From Psychrobacillus sp. OK028 (GTDB lineage: Bacteria > Bacillota > Bacilli > Bacillales_A > Planococcaceae): a stretch of 64,000 bases of DNA. The translations under genes and the position numbers were made by a program. Of the stretch, positions 35,928 to 46,200 are shown one piece after another. The stretch's first letter is position 1. Every line of letters begins with the position of its first letter. Location: the NCBI RefSeq assembly GCF_900103605.1, contig NZ_FNHY01000003.1:248001-312000 (forward strand). Direction: 5' to 3'. The notes beneath the pieces are model-generated. The model made no database searches and was not told the origin of the DNA. It worked only from the letters and a program-made list of their open reading frames with translations.

Positions 35928-35999
35928 CTCCGGAGGTAGGACTCGAACCTACGACCAATCGGTTAACAGCCGATTGCTCTACCACTGAGCTACTTCGGA
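35928..35999 (-). tRNA. tRNA-Asn (anticodon GTT)
   Basis: Read on the - strand: TCCGAAG, D-arm GCTCAGTGGTAGAGC, anticodon stem-loop with CTGTTAA (anticodon GTT), TPsiC arm GTAGGTTCGAGTCCTAC, then CTCCGGA and discriminator G. The 3' CCA is not encoded (GTTA follows). Acceptor position 5-68 is an A-C mismatch, where the usual Bacillus sequence has C-G. A solitary tRNA gene between a terminator and the usp gene. Confidence 0.9.
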
Positions 36000-36081
36000 A
36001 TAACAGCTATATTACAAAAATTATTATGAACTATAAGTTATCGGAATATACATCTTTTTTCGTGAAAAGTTTAATTAGAAA

Positions 36082-36501
36082 TTATTTAACTATCAAAGCA
36101 GCGCAGTGTACTCTCTTCATTACTTTGTGGCTAACGCTACCTAACACCATTTCTTGTAAACCGTTCAAACCACGACTCCCAATAACAACGAGGTCTGCTT
36201 TTTGTTCATTTGCATATCGAACTATCTCCGAACCAGGTGAACCTTTAAGGAAGGTTATTTTATAATTCACTTTCTCTGTAGTTAATAAAAGTTCGACGTT
36301 GGAAATTTTGCGTTTTCGCTCAAGCAACAATGATTCAGCTGATTGTGCATGCAGAATATCTTGCTTAGATTTTTCAAAATCTGTAACCATTACTACTTCT
36401 ATAATAGAACTAGGTGAACACTTTGCTAATTTAATCGCTTCATTAGCTGCACGAACGGAGTTTTCTGAACCATCCGCTGCTAATAGTATGTGTGGATACA
36501 T
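36082..36501 (-). CDS. universal stress protein (UspA family)
   Basis: 139 residues; GTAAGGAGGAATTGCT precedes the ATG. N-terminal HILLAADGSENSVRAANEAI and the C-terminal ATP-binding loop VIGSRGLNGLQEMVLGSVSH fit the ATP-binding class of Usp proteins. It starts 12 bases after the sulP stop and is likely in the same transcript; SulP-Usp pairs are common and suggest that the Usp modulates the transporter. Confidence 0.92.
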   Translation of the reverse strand: MYPHILLAADGSENSVRAANEAIKLAKCSPSSIIEVVMVTDFEKSKQDILHAQSAESLLLERKRKISNVELLLTTEKVNYKITFLKGSPGSEIVRYANEQKADLVVIGSRGLNGLQEMVLGSVSHKVMKRVHCAALIVK

Positions 36502-36513
36502 AGCAATTCCTCC

Positions 36514-37941
36514 TTACTGTGAAGTAGTTATTCCCAATAATTTTTGATAAAGCAGTTCACTAGCTGGATTCATCCCTTTTACAGTTACTATTTTACCTTG
36601 TTCTTCTAATTTAGAAACAACTTTTACAATTGCCCCAACAGATGATTCATCCCATAAATGACTACTCGATAAATCAATTGTAATCTGATCAACTGTTGCT
36701 TGCTCGATTGTCTGAACAAAATTCTGAGTAGATGCAAAGAAAAGGGGACCTTCAATAATATATATGCCATCTTGTTCTGTTATTTTCACCCTAGAAATAG
36801 AAGCAACAAAGAATAAAGCACTTAAAATAACACCTACTAGAACACCTATAGCTAAATTGTCTGTGTATACTACGATTGCCACAGTAGTAATCATGACAAG
36901 AGCGTCTGGACGAGGAGCTGTTACTAAGTATTTAAACGAACCCCAATCAAAAGTTCCAATACAAACCATAATCATTATTCCAACTAACACAGGCATCGGT
37001 ATATCTACTACTAAATTACCTAAGACGATAATTAAAAAGATTAAGAAAACCCCGGCAACTAACGTAGATAGACGTCCTCGACCACCAGATTTTACATTTA
37101 TCATCGATTGTCCAATCATCGCACAACCAGCCATGCCACCAAAAAATCCTGTTACAAAGTTGGCAATACCTTGTCCTCTGGCTTCACGGTTTTTGTCTGA
37201 TTTAGTATCGGTCATATCATCCACAATTTGAGCGGTTAATAATGATTCAAGTAAACCTACAACAGCTAAAGCTAAAGAATAAGGTAAGATGATTTGAAGT
37301 GTTTCTAATGTGAAGGGTACATCTGGTAAGAAGAAGCTTGGTAGACTTTGTGTTATAGTTCCAAGATCTCCAATTGTTTTTAATTCGATTCCAAAAATGA
37401 ATGTGATTGCCGTTAAGATGATAATCGCAATTAGTGGAGCAGGAATACCTTTTATAAAACGTGGTACTGTATAAACAATAACTAGAGTTACCGCGACAAA
37501 AACATACGTGATAATTCCTTCACCTAATATATGTGGCACCTGTGCCATAAATATTAAGATAGCCAATGCATTGACAAAGCCGATCATGACGGAATTCGGT
37601 ATAAAACGCATGAGCTTTGCAATTTTAAAGACACCTAAGAAAATTTGAATGATACCTGTTAAAATCGTAGCAGCTAATAAATAATTTAATCCATGATCAG
37701 CGACCAAGTTGACCATTACAAGCGCCATGGCTCCAGTTGCAGCGGATATCATACCGGGTCTACCACCTACAAAGGCGATAATTACAGCAATACTAAATGA
37801 AGCGTATAGTCCAACCATTGGGTCGACTCCAGCGATAATAGAAAAAGCAATGGCTTCTGGAATGAGGGCAAGAGCAACGACAATTCCTGATAAAATATCG
37901 CCTCTAATATTCCCAAACCATTGTTGTTGAATTGTTTGCAT
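36514..37941 (-). CDS. SulP family anion transporter with STAS domain
   Basis: 475 residues; GAAGGAGAACCT precedes the ATG. A SLC26/SulP membrane domain (about residues 10-380) has signatures [57 protein letters not shown] and [19 protein letters not shown]. The C-terminal STAS domain follows ([20 protein letters not shown]). Members move sulfate or bicarbonate; the substrate cannot be decided. First gene of a two-gene unit with the usp gene. Confidence 0.93.
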   Translation of the reverse strand: MQTIQQQWFGNIRGDILSGIVVALALIPEAIAFSIIAGVDPMVGLYASFSIAVIIAFVGGRPGMISAATGAMALVMVNLVADHGLNYLLAATILTGIIQIFLGVFKIAKLMRFIPNSVMIGFVNALAILIFMAQVPHILGEGIITYVFVAVTLVIVYTVPRFIKGIPAPLIAIIILTAITFIFGIELKTIGDLGTITQSLPSFFLPDVPFTLETLQIILPYSLALAVVGLLESLLTAQIVDDMTDTKSDKNREARGQGIANFVTGFFGGMAGCAMIGQSMINVKSGGRGRLSTLVAGVFLIFLIIVLGNLVVDIPMPVLVGIMIMVCIGTFDWGSFKYLVTAPRPDALVMITTVAIVVYTDNLAIGVLVGVILSALFFVASISRVKITEQDGIYIIEGPLFFASTQNFVQTIEQATVDQITIDLSSSHLWDESSVGAIVKVVSKLEEQGKIVTVKGMNPASELLYQKLLGITTSQ

Positions 37942-38065
37942 ATAGGTTCTCCTTCAGATATAGTCAATTATAATGTGGTCCAAAACCCTTAGTTTTAGGA
38001 CAATCTGTCATATCATAACACGACTTTTCCTAAAAGGGAATGTTTTCGGGAAAACGGAGGAAAAA

Positions 38066-38614
38066 ATGAAGTACGGATACAAAAGACCATTAGTTAATGA
38101 TGAAGAATCGAAGTTTCAGCTACATGATATACCAAATATGGAAGTCTATACAGAACAACACCCACATATGAAAAAAAGACATGAATTAGATACCTTAGTT
38201 ATGAAGCTCACAAAGGGTGACCAACTATATGTGCAAAATTTTGTTGTGCTAGCGGATTCCTTAACACAATTTCAAGATTTGTTACGTGTATTTGAAAGAG
38301 ACGAAGTAACTGTAACTTTTATAGATGAAGACATTAAAAACTCAGACATTTTAACAATGAAGCTAATAGAGTTAATTGAGTTACTGACGGATCTACAAAC
38401 AAAAATAAAACGTCATCAATCCATTTTCGGTGTACGAGAGGCGCAAAAGCAAGGAAAAGTCATTGGACGGCCCAAAAAGTCGGATGATAATTTAAATCGA
38501 GCATTTATTATGTATGACAGCAAAGAATATACGCTTCAGCAGATTAAAGATGAAACAGGTATTAGCAAATCAACATTATATCGCTATTTAGACCAGTTTA
38601 AGCATGAAAGTTAG
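38066..38614 (+). CDS. resolvase/invertase-family protein lacking the catalytic serine
   Basis: 182 residues from ATG 38066, with CGGAGGAAAA upstream; the frame continues 5' without a ribosome site. The N-terminal region MKYGYKRPLVNDEESK aligns with the resolvase start (GYARVST), but the serine position is Leu9. The later block FVVLADSLTQFQDLLRVFER corresponds to LDRLGRSL but lacks its arginines. The C-terminus keeps a Hin-type HTH (GRPKKSDDNLNRAFIMYDSK then TLQQIKDETGISKSTLYRYL). Probably a DNA-binding regulator rather than a recombinase. Divergent from sulP, so it may control sulP-usp. Confidence 0.8.
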   Translation: MKYGYKRPLVNDEESKFQLHDIPNMEVYTEQHPHMKKRHELDTLVMKLTKGDQLYVQNFVVLADSLTQFQDLLRVFERDEVTVTFIDEDIKNSDILTMKLIELIELLTDLQTKIKRHQSIFGVREAQKQGKVIGRPKKSDDNLNRAFIMYDSKEYTLQQIKDETGISKSTLYRYLDQFKHES

Positions 38615-38703
38615 GAAAACCTATAACTTGGGTCAGGTAATGCTTAAAACCTGTTAAATGGATAAAAATAGGGTGAAAAAGAAAAGTAAAAGGTGTGATA
38701 GCC

Positions 38704-39081
38704 ATGTGGAAAATAATTAATGGAAAGTTAGTACAAACAGTTGATGAAACTAGAACAGAATATAAAACTCGAATTAGTGCTAGCTTAATAAAGAAGCTTA
38801 AAATAATAGCACAGGAATCAAATTCGCATATTGGATATTTGTTAGAAAACGGATTTGAGAACATATTAAACGAAAGTGAATTAATCTATGATAAGAAAAA
38901 TAGACCGAAAGATCGCGTAGAATTTCGCACGACATGTGATAAGGATACGCTAGAGAACTTACGGTTGTTTGCAAAGAGCAATAAGTTAAATTTGAATGAT
39001 GTAATTGAGGCAAGTGAAAGCTATATAAATTTAGAGGAAGTAAAAAATGCAGATTGGCGATATAGAATAGAAAAAGAATAA
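38704..39081 (+). CDS. hypothetical protein with two ribbon-helix-helix-like repeats
   Basis: 125 residues from ATG 38704; AAAGGTG lies eight bases upstream. Two similar blocks can be seen: TRISASLIKKLKIIAQESNS followed by HIGYLLENGFENIL, and VEFRTTCDKDTLENLRLFAK followed by NDVIEASESYI. Each has the strand-helix-helix layout of CopG/Arc-type DNA-binding domains, so a single chain may carry a complete RHH dimer. I do not recognise a named family. Follows the resolvase-like gene on the same strand, about 90 bases downstream. Confidence 0.6.
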   Translation: MWKIINGKLVQTVDETRTEYKTRISASLIKKLKIIAQESNSHIGYLLENGFENILNESELIYDKKNRPKDRVEFRTTCDKDTLENLRLFAKSNKLNLNDVIEASESYINLEEVKNADWRYRIEKE

Positions 39082-39257
39082 AGAAGAGTACTTAAATTGA
39101 ATTCTTAAATAGGGATGTGGTCATAATATATATTATACTAAGTTACGTTTCATATTAGAAGTATACTAGTAATAGTGAGATATTAGAGAAAATTAACGTA
39201 CTTGAATAAAACTTAGTAAATTTAACTTAATGACTGCAACTTAAAGTGAAATAAAAT

Positions 39258-39494
39258 TTAACTACTAACTATACCAAATATAAATTTGAACTCACTGCGT
39301 TTTTTCTTTTGTCTTTTTAAACCGTCCCGTAAATCTGCTATTAAAACTGTTTTACCTATCCAAATTCTTAAATACAAAGAATAAAAATTGATTGGACCTT
39401 TTATTCCTTTCTGTTCAGATTCCGTACCATCTTCTAACTCTGTTTCGGTTCTTATTAACCAAGAATTTCCAAACCCAAATTCAATGTATTTCAA
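39258..39494 (-). CDS. DUF3977 family protein
   Basis: 78 residues; AAAGGGTGAATTG precedes the ATG. The pattern MKYIEFGFGNSWLIRTETEL, DGTESEQKGI, YLRIWIGKTVLI and KKKRSEFKFIFGI fits the small DUF3977 family of Bacillaceae. No function known. It stands alone, divergent from the DUF3888-like gene. Confidence 0.75.
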   Translation of the reverse strand: MKYIEFGFGNSWLIRTETELEDGTESEQKGIKGPINFYSLYLRIWIGKTVLIADLRDGLKRQKKKRSEFKFIFGIVSS

Positions 39495-39625
39495 AAATCA
39501 ATTCACCCTTTATAAAATTAATAAGTTACATTTTATACCTTTTTCTGTTTTTCATTTTAAGAAATATTTGGTGTAGATAAGATCATCTATTTGGAACAAA
39601 ATAATCTTTATAAGGTGGTGTGAAA

Positions 39626-40063
39626 ATGAGAAAAATCGTTATAGTCCCTTCCGTATTTCTCTTGAATGTAATGCCCGTTCCTTTTTCAAATGCTGAGCAA
39701 GATTATTATCAGCTTTCTGAAAAATCTAAAGAAGAACTCATGATGGATTTGTTTTTCTCATTACTTTCGCCAAGTGTTCAAGAAGCAGTTTCAGATTATT
39801 ATTCTGCTTACCTTACCACCAGTCCTTTGGTTTATCCGTATCAAATCAAAATTTTAAAGATGGAAAGAACAAATGGATATCGAGGTTTCATGTTTTTAGT
39901 AACCATTGAAGTTACTCCAGTCGTTAGGCCGCATAATCCGGTTGGAAGAGATCAGCTAACATTTTCAATAACTCCAAGTGAAATTAAACTTAAAAAATTT
40001 AAACACATGGAAACTTACGAACTTCCCCCGAATTGGCAGGACATTAAAAAGAAAAATAGCTAA
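39626..40063 (+). CDS. secreted DUF3888-like protein
   Basis: 145 residues from ATG 39626, with AAGGTGGTG upstream. A signal peptide (MRKIVIVPSVFLLNVMPVPFSNA) precedes a soluble domain with LMMDLFFSLLSPSVQEAVSD, YYSAYLTTSPLVYPYQIKIL and FLVTIEVTPVVRPHNPVGRD. This is the pattern of DUF3888 proteins of Bacillus. Function unknown; likely exported. Confidence 0.7.
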   Translation: MRKIVIVPSVFLLNVMPVPFSNAEQDYYQLSEKSKEELMMDLFFSLLSPSVQEAVSDYYSAYLTTSPLVYPYQIKILKMERTNGYRGFMFLVTIEVTPVVRPHNPVGRDQLTFSITPSEIKLKKFKHMETYELPPNWQDIKKKNS

Positions 40064-40081
40064 TGTTATGGTTTGAACCTT

Positions 40082-40104
40082 TGTCCCCACTTGGGGATTT
40101 TTTC
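40082..40104 (+). terminator. terminator
   Basis: TCCCC / GGGGA stem with a four-base loop, followed by six T. Confidence 0.75.
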
Positions 40105-40157
40105 TTTCAAAATCACTCAAATATTGATTAATCCAATGTAATAATTTAGTATACTAA

Positions 40158-40856
40158 TTATTTTCCTAAGAATATTGTATTCACTTCGGTTTCTCTAATT
40201 TCACAGCCCATTTTTTCTACAAAATATGCCTTTGCCTTTGGTCTGGAACTAACAGAAACAGACAACGTTTCATCTATAAAGTGAAGAGCCACTCCATCAT
40301 CTACTGCATAGCCTTCCATTATCAATCTGGTTAAGATTGACTCGTGATATGCAGGTTTTCTTTTATTCTCTCCATCATAATGAGGGCAATTACTACCCTT
40401 TAGGAATCCTAAACAATCCACCTTATACAAAGGAGCATTCAAGGGATCAGTTAATCCTTCCTCAAACCAACAAATCGAACCAGCACTTAAACCCGCAAGT
40501 ATCACTCCATTCTCATATGCTTTTTTCAAAATATTGTCCAATCCCCACTCTTTCCACAAAACCAGCATATTTCTAGTATTTCCACCACCAACATAGATTA
40601 CATCTTGATCAAGAATATATTTTTCTAAATCTGTAAAATCTGGCTCAAATAATGATAAGTGAGAAGGTTTGCAAGAAAGAGTATTAAATGCGTTATAATA
40701 CCTTTCAATATAACTTTCTGCGTCTCCACTAGCAGTTGGAATAAAACTTACTTTGGGTAAACTTTTTTTAGTTTGAGCTAAAATGTACTTATCCAGTAAA
40801 AGGTTTTCTGGCTCCATGGAAAAACCTCCACCACCCATCGCAATAATCTGTCTCAT
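40158..40856 (-). CDS. peptidase E-like (S51) dipeptidase
   Basis: 232 residues; GAGGAGGAAGCATGA precedes the ATG. The nucleophile elbow reads ILAGLSAGSICWF, giving Ser124, and GGGNTRNMLVLWKEWGL is the second family block. Related enzymes cleave N-terminal Asp-X dipeptides; some paralogues have other roles such as cyanophycin breakdown. No signal peptide, so cytoplasmic. Upstream neighbour on the same strand is the DUF6886-like gene, but the spacing of about 130 bases suggests separate control. Confidence 0.88.
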   Translation of the reverse strand: MRQIIAMGGGGFSMEPENLLLDKYILAQTKKSLPKVSFIPTASGDAESYIERYYNAFNTLSCKPSHLSLFEPDFTDLEKYILDQDVIYVGGGNTRNMLVLWKEWGLDNILKKAYENGVILAGLSAGSICWFEEGLTDPLNAPLYKVDCLGFLKGSNCPHYDGENKRKPAYHESILTRLIMEGYAVDDGVALHFIDETLSVSVSSRPKAKAYFVEKMGCEIRETEVNTIFLGK

Positions 40857-40988
40857 TCATGCTTCCTCCTCAATTGTTCTTAAAAAATAACTTGATGAGG
40901 TACAATTCCATCTTAGTACCACATTCTTATTAAAAATAGACAATTTGTCTGTAGTAGTTTTTATCCTACGTACTTGTCTGCTACAAAG

Positions 40989-41510
40989 CTATCTTTTTTT
41001 CTCCGCAAAATCCATCCTACACATGGACCAATCAAAACTAGTTTTTCTGATTTTTTCACACAGGTTCCATAAATTATCTATTATTCTTACTTCAACATTT
41101 CTTTTAATAAGTTCTGCAAACAAATCATCAATAACTATCTTATTGATTGGGGTTTGAGGTTTCTCAGTTACAAAGTAACCAGCCCCTCTATCCTGCTGAT
41201 AGAAATCTGTTGGATCAAATTCATATAAGAATAAATTGGTATTCCCCATTCTTTCAAACCATTTATGTTCAATTGCTACAACATGGGTTATTGTATCTGA
41301 CGACAGAAAGTTTTTTTTATCTTCTAATGTTGTTTTTTCGTTACAATGGTATGTTACCCTTGGACAATTTCGAGGGGTAAGATAATTTGGCAAACATTCT
41401 TCATTAATTGCCCATACTAGGGGAGTTCTGTTTTTAAGATCCTTTCTCTTAGGTATTCTTGGCATAAATATAGATATACTATCTTCCTCACTTATATGAA
41501 ACAACCTCAT
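40989..41510 (-). CDS. hypothetical protein, DUF6886-like
   Basis: 173 residues; AAAGGGAGGACGGGT precedes the ATG. The pattern RLFHISEEDSISIFMPRIPK, LVWAINEECLPNYLTPRNCP, HVVAIEHKWFERM and YEFDPTDFYQQDRGAGYF matches my recollection of a conserved family of Bacillus proteins of unknown function (DUF6886). The layout resembles ADP-ribosyltransferase-like or RES-type folds, but I see no decisive active-site motif. No function is claimed. Confidence 0.7.
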   Translation of the reverse strand: MRLFHISEEDSISIFMPRIPKRKDLKNRTPLVWAINEECLPNYLTPRNCPRVTYHCNEKTTLEDKKNFLSSDTITHVVAIEHKWFERMGNTNLFLYEFDPTDFYQQDRGAGYFVTEKPQTPINKIVIDDLFAELIKRNVEVRIIDNLWNLCEKIRKTSFDWSMCRMDFAEKKR

Positions 41511-41550
41511 ACCCGTCCTCCCTTTTCAACAATTCTATTTGAAGCTACGA

Positions 41551-43026
41551 TTAAGTATTTGGCATTATTGGACTTTGTCTAAGTTTTGTAGCCTGTTCAA
41601 ACGCATATGCCAGTTTAATTAATTTCCCTTCGCTAAAAACAGTACCTGCAAATGTAATGCCAAAAGGTTTTCCATTTTTCATATATCCAGCAGGTATGGC
41701 AATCGATGGATATCCTGCTTTTGCACAAATTGTGGATCCTATATAAGAAGGAAAAAGAATCGCATCAAGGTCATATTTTTTTAAAGCATAGTCAATTCCT
41801 TGTTCTTGTGAATAATATAAATCTTCTATTTTCGCTACTAAATATTCTGGATTTCTCAAGGTATTAGGGAAAGTTGCTCTTAGTTCCAATTTATCCTGTC
41901 CGTATTTTAATGCCTGATCTTTCATACCTTTATTAAATTCAATTAACTCACTGATAGAATGAACAGGTAAATGAGATGGAAGCTGAGAAAGATAATTATC
42001 TAAACTGTGTTTCAACTCATATAAAGTTACCCCCCAATTCCAATCTCTATGAAACGACGGAATATCGATATCTTTATATATTTTAGCACCCTGGTCACTA
42101 ATCGTTTCTACAACATCATTAAATAAACTTTCATCGTACTCATCCGAGTTTAGAAACTCACTAGATGCTTTATTAAATACACCGATTTTAGCTCCTTTTA
42201 GTCCCTTCGAATCTAAAAAAACGGAATAGTCTTGTTCAATTCTTCCTTCACATTTAAATGTTGCAGGATCATTCCTATCTACGCCAGTTAAAGCTGTTAG
42301 TAAAATGGCTGCATCCGTAACGGTTCTTGCAAATGGTCCTGCTGTATCCTGAGAGTATGTAAAAGGAATAATTCCACTTCTGCTTATTAAACCCACAGTT
42401 GGCTTAATACCTACCACTGAATTTTGAATGGCTGGGCTTAGAATGGATGCATCTGTTTCTGTACCAACGGATAAAACAGTGAAATTTGCAGCAACTGCTA
42501 CAGCAGAACCAGAGCTAGAGCCGCCAACAAAAAGGTCTGGTTCCCCATAAGGATTTAATACTTGTCCACCTCTTGAACTGTAACCTGCCCACATTTCACT
42601 TGACATACCGTTGGCTAACTCTGTCATATTAGTTTTACCTAAAATCACTGCACCTGCATCACGGAGTTTTCCAACAAGGAATGAATCTTTGCTGGCAATA
42701 TGATTTGCTAATGCAATAGTGCCAGCACTAGTATGCATTGAATCACCGGTTTCAATGTTGTCTTTTAAAAGTACAGCAACTCCATGCAATGGTCCTCGAA
42801 TACCTTTTATCTTTCTTTCGTAATCGAGTGCCTCAGCTATGAAAATCGCATCCGGATTTATTTCAAGTATAGAGTTTAAGTTTTGTCCGTCCTGATCATA
42901 CTTTGCAATTCTATGTAAATAATACATTACCAATTCTTTTGATGTTATATCCCCATTTTCCATACCAGATTGTATTTCTTTAATCGTTAATTCTTCTGTG
43001 CAAAACTTATTAAATCTTAAAGTCAC
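41551..43026 (-). CDS. amidase-signature family hydrolase
   Basis: 491 residues from a GTG with GGGGGAATACTA upstream. The amidase catalytic triad regions are present: Lys in GVAVLLKDNIETGD, the Ser-rich loop LFVGGSSSGSAVAVAANF, and GTETDASILSPAIQNSVVGI with the nucleophile Ser. The glycine-rich GTDTGGS of most members is GTETDAS here, a variation seen in stand-alone amidases. It is not a GatA: no gatC/gatB lies nearby. Substrate unknown. Confidence 0.88.
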   Translation of the reverse strand: MTLRFNKFCTEELTIKEIQSGMENGDITSKELVMYYLHRIAKYDQDGQNLNSILEINPDAIFIAEALDYERKIKGIRGPLHGVAVLLKDNIETGDSMHTSAGTIALANHIASKDSFLVGKLRDAGAVILGKTNMTELANGMSSEMWAGYSSRGGQVLNPYGEPDLFVGGSSSGSAVAVAANFTVLSVGTETDASILSPAIQNSVVGIKPTVGLISRSGIIPFTYSQDTAGPFARTVTDAAILLTALTGVDRNDPATFKCEGRIEQDYSVFLDSKGLKGAKIGVFNKASSEFLNSDEYDESLFNDVVETISDQGAKIYKDIDIPSFHRDWNWGVTLYELKHSLDNYLSQLPSHLPVHSISELIEFNKGMKDQALKYGQDKLELRATFPNTLRNPEYLVAKIEDLYYSQEQGIDYALKKYDLDAILFPSYIGSTICAKAGYPSIAIPAGYMKNGKPFGITFAGTVFSEGKLIKLAYAFEQATKLRQSPIMPNT

Positions 43027-43167
43027 TAGTATTCCCCCGATTATTATAAAATTTCATTGTGTATAATAAACTCTAAATATTCAGTTATTTATAAACCTTA
43101 TTATTCTATCAATTTTAGTAAAAAAACATTTCAACTTATTTGTCCCATAGTTCCTCTTTAGAATAGC

Positions 43168-43209
43168 ATAAAAACTCATTTGTAAATTATTTTTCAAATG
43201 AGTTTTTAT
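43168..43209 (-). terminator. terminator of UvrA-like gene (bidirectional form)
   Basis: AAAACTCATTTG / CAAATGAGTTTT stem with A- and T-runs on both sides. Confidence 0.8.
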
Positions 43210-43258
43210 TACTAACTAACATCTATTATTGTTGAAAAGATGGCATGTTTTATTAAAT

Positions 43259-46200
43259 TTAATTATTTTGCTCAAGACATTGATAAATCGCCATTAAATC
43301 TCGTTTATTTAACTCACGAATACGATTGAAGATTGGAATACGGGCAACAGCCTCAGTATATAAGCTTTCGTCAACAACATCACTGACTTTACCAGTTAGC
43401 CATGTTTCTACTGCAATGCCCTCCACTTCTTCCTGCAGCCCTTCCTCATTGATACCAGTTGCATTACAACTCACACAGGGAATTGTTAATTTATGCACGC
43501 CCTCATGTAGGTTATCCTCAGATATAACTTTCTTTCCTTTACAGAATGGACATGGATGATTTTTCTTTATCTTATTAATTGCGGTAACGAGTTTTTTGTA
43601 ACCAAACGCTTCATAAACATATGTTAGTTTTTTGTATTTTCCATTAGTGAAATACTTTTCAATAATGTTTTCTCTCGTCTCATTGATATTCTCAAAATCA
43701 CAGATGGTTACTTGATTATTTTTGCTAATGGATTCCATATTGTCTTTAATATTGTCCCAGAATGGTAATACATTTTGCAGAACCATTTCATATCCAGCAA
43801 AGCTTGCTAGTTCTAATTCAAGCATTTTCAGAGCTACTTGTGTGTCCCTACCCAGCAGTGAGACATCCTGGGTCAAAGTCATGTCGCCGCCCACGATAGC
43901 TTTCAATTTTATAAGCTCCGGTAACTCTCCTACTGTTTTCAAAGCTTGATCAAGAGGTAGCTGTATTACCTCACGAATATCCGTATCGCCAAATTTGAGC
44001 TGTTTATGATGGTTTAATACAGAACCTTTGCAAATCGGACACATAATCATCGTTTTAGATTCTTTCATATGCTCTTTAATAACCGATTTCGAAATGAACA
44101 TATACATCCCAATGATGCTATTAAAGCCTTGCCATGTTCTCTGCGTTTTTCCTGCTTTGTCATAGAATGACTTTTCCCAATACCCATATAAATACGTACG
44201 CTTTTCATCTGCCGTCATGTCATTAAAGCTCTTACTCAAATCATGTCCAAGCTCATTTTTAAGTTCTTCAAATAGGAATTGTAATTTTGGATATTGGTAA
44301 TATTTTAATACTTCCATTACATCTGGATGCAATTGCCCATCCCAGAAAGTTACATTCTTGTCCTGAATAACAACATCAAAATCAAATTGTTCAATTACCC
44401 GGTGGCCAGAGCAACTTGCACAATGATTATCATGGTTATAGAAGTCGAAGCTGCGCGTATCTTTATTTGTAGGATGTGATGCAATAATATGATTGATCAA
44501 GCCACCAATTTCAAAAAGAAAGCTATATTGACTATACAAATGTCGCTCTAGGTCAATGGCAATGACAGGAGCAATTTTTTCAGATTCGTATTCACCGTAT
44601 ATTAAACGAGCCATAGAAGATAAGCTTTTTAAAATACCACCCTTATAGATGTTTTCTGCTTGCCTAAAATAGCTAATCTGATTTTCTTTTAAGTGGTGAA
44701 CCCCATTTTTCTGATGAACAAACGAAGGAATTTGTACAGGAGCAGCTATATGCTCGTTATCTTTCCTGAGATAATAATCATCATGACTGAGAACATTCAG
44801 ATGGGTAACCGGTGTAAGCTGTCTTTTCCCAAAATCCACGATAAAATCAGCGTTTTCTAACACATAGGCATTATGTTCTATCATAATCATAGAAACGGAT
44901 TCATCCTCGAGAATAACCCTTGCACTATCGATGAACTGATTTAATATGTTTTGTGATAATCCTTTAGAAGGCTCATCAAAGATAAAAAGAGTATGTGGAT
45001 TTCTATTGCTAGCAAATAGTTCAGAGACTAAATGCACACATTGAAATTCCCCATTTGATAAGGACTGTGTTTTTCTTTCTAGTGTTAAATAGCCAAGTCC
45101 AAGTTTGATCAATAAACTTAAGCGTTTATGAGCGATATCATTATTAGGTAGTTCATCCATAATATCTTCAATCGAGCGTTCAAAAAGACCTTCTATATCG
45201 CCTTGGTATTTTGTTAGTTTCTTTTTTATATCTAAAAAAGTAGCTACAGTGGAACGGCTAGTAATGGATTGGTTTCTATTTTGTCCAACCATTACAAGTT
45301 TGTCTTTTGGATATCGCTTTACGAAGTCTTTGGCGATACACTCATTGACTAGTGTAGATTTACCACAACCAGATTCTCCCGTAAAAGTGACAATTCTATT
45401 TTTGGGAATTTGAATTTCAGTGATTTGAATATTACGGCTGTAAAGATCATGAAAGTAATAATATTCGGTAGGCACTTTCTCATTTCTTTGAACTGTAATT
45501 GGATTTGGACGTGGGGACTCCTCTACCAATTCACCACCATATTTTCCACTACCAGGCCCAAAGAATAGTTGCTTGTCGGTCGTGTCGAGCACTGTGTCTG
45601 AATGATCGATAAGCCATATTTGATTTTTAAAGCCTAGTTGTTTAATTTGCTCCAGAATTTTCAGCAGTGTTTCGTGATCGAGCCCAACGGAGATTTCATC
45701 AATGATTATGATGGTATTTTCACTAGCTGCCATGAATTCAGCTAAATATAGTCGAGTTAGTTCTCCGCCCGATAACGTCCCCATAATCCGATTGATTGTT
45801 AAGTATCCAATATTCATCTGGATGATATTTTTAAGAATAAGCTGTTTTGCTTCACTTATATGTAAATCCTTTGCTAACGAAAGAATAGTTTCAATACTTA
45901 AGTTATTGATATCGGATATATTATGAGCTTTATTCATTAAATCTATCTTATATTGAAGTATTTCTGGCTTATATCGTTTGCCCTCACATTGTTTACATTC
46001 AACATTTTGGGTAGTACCACGTCCTTTACACTTAGGACACCATCCTAATTCATTATTAAACGAAAAAACCTCAGGAGAAAGATTAAATGCTTCCGCAAGT
46101 CGCACACGAATCTCTGTAAATACGCCTGTATGTGTTCCAATAGTTGAACGTGGATTGGAAGAAATAGATGATTTACCCAGGAAAAGAACTAGAGGCATTT

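Noticed and set aside
36764-37231. Long + strand open frame inside sulP
   Set aside because: Antisense shadow of a well-supported transporter gene, with low-complexity Thr/Ile/Pro composition and no ribosome site.
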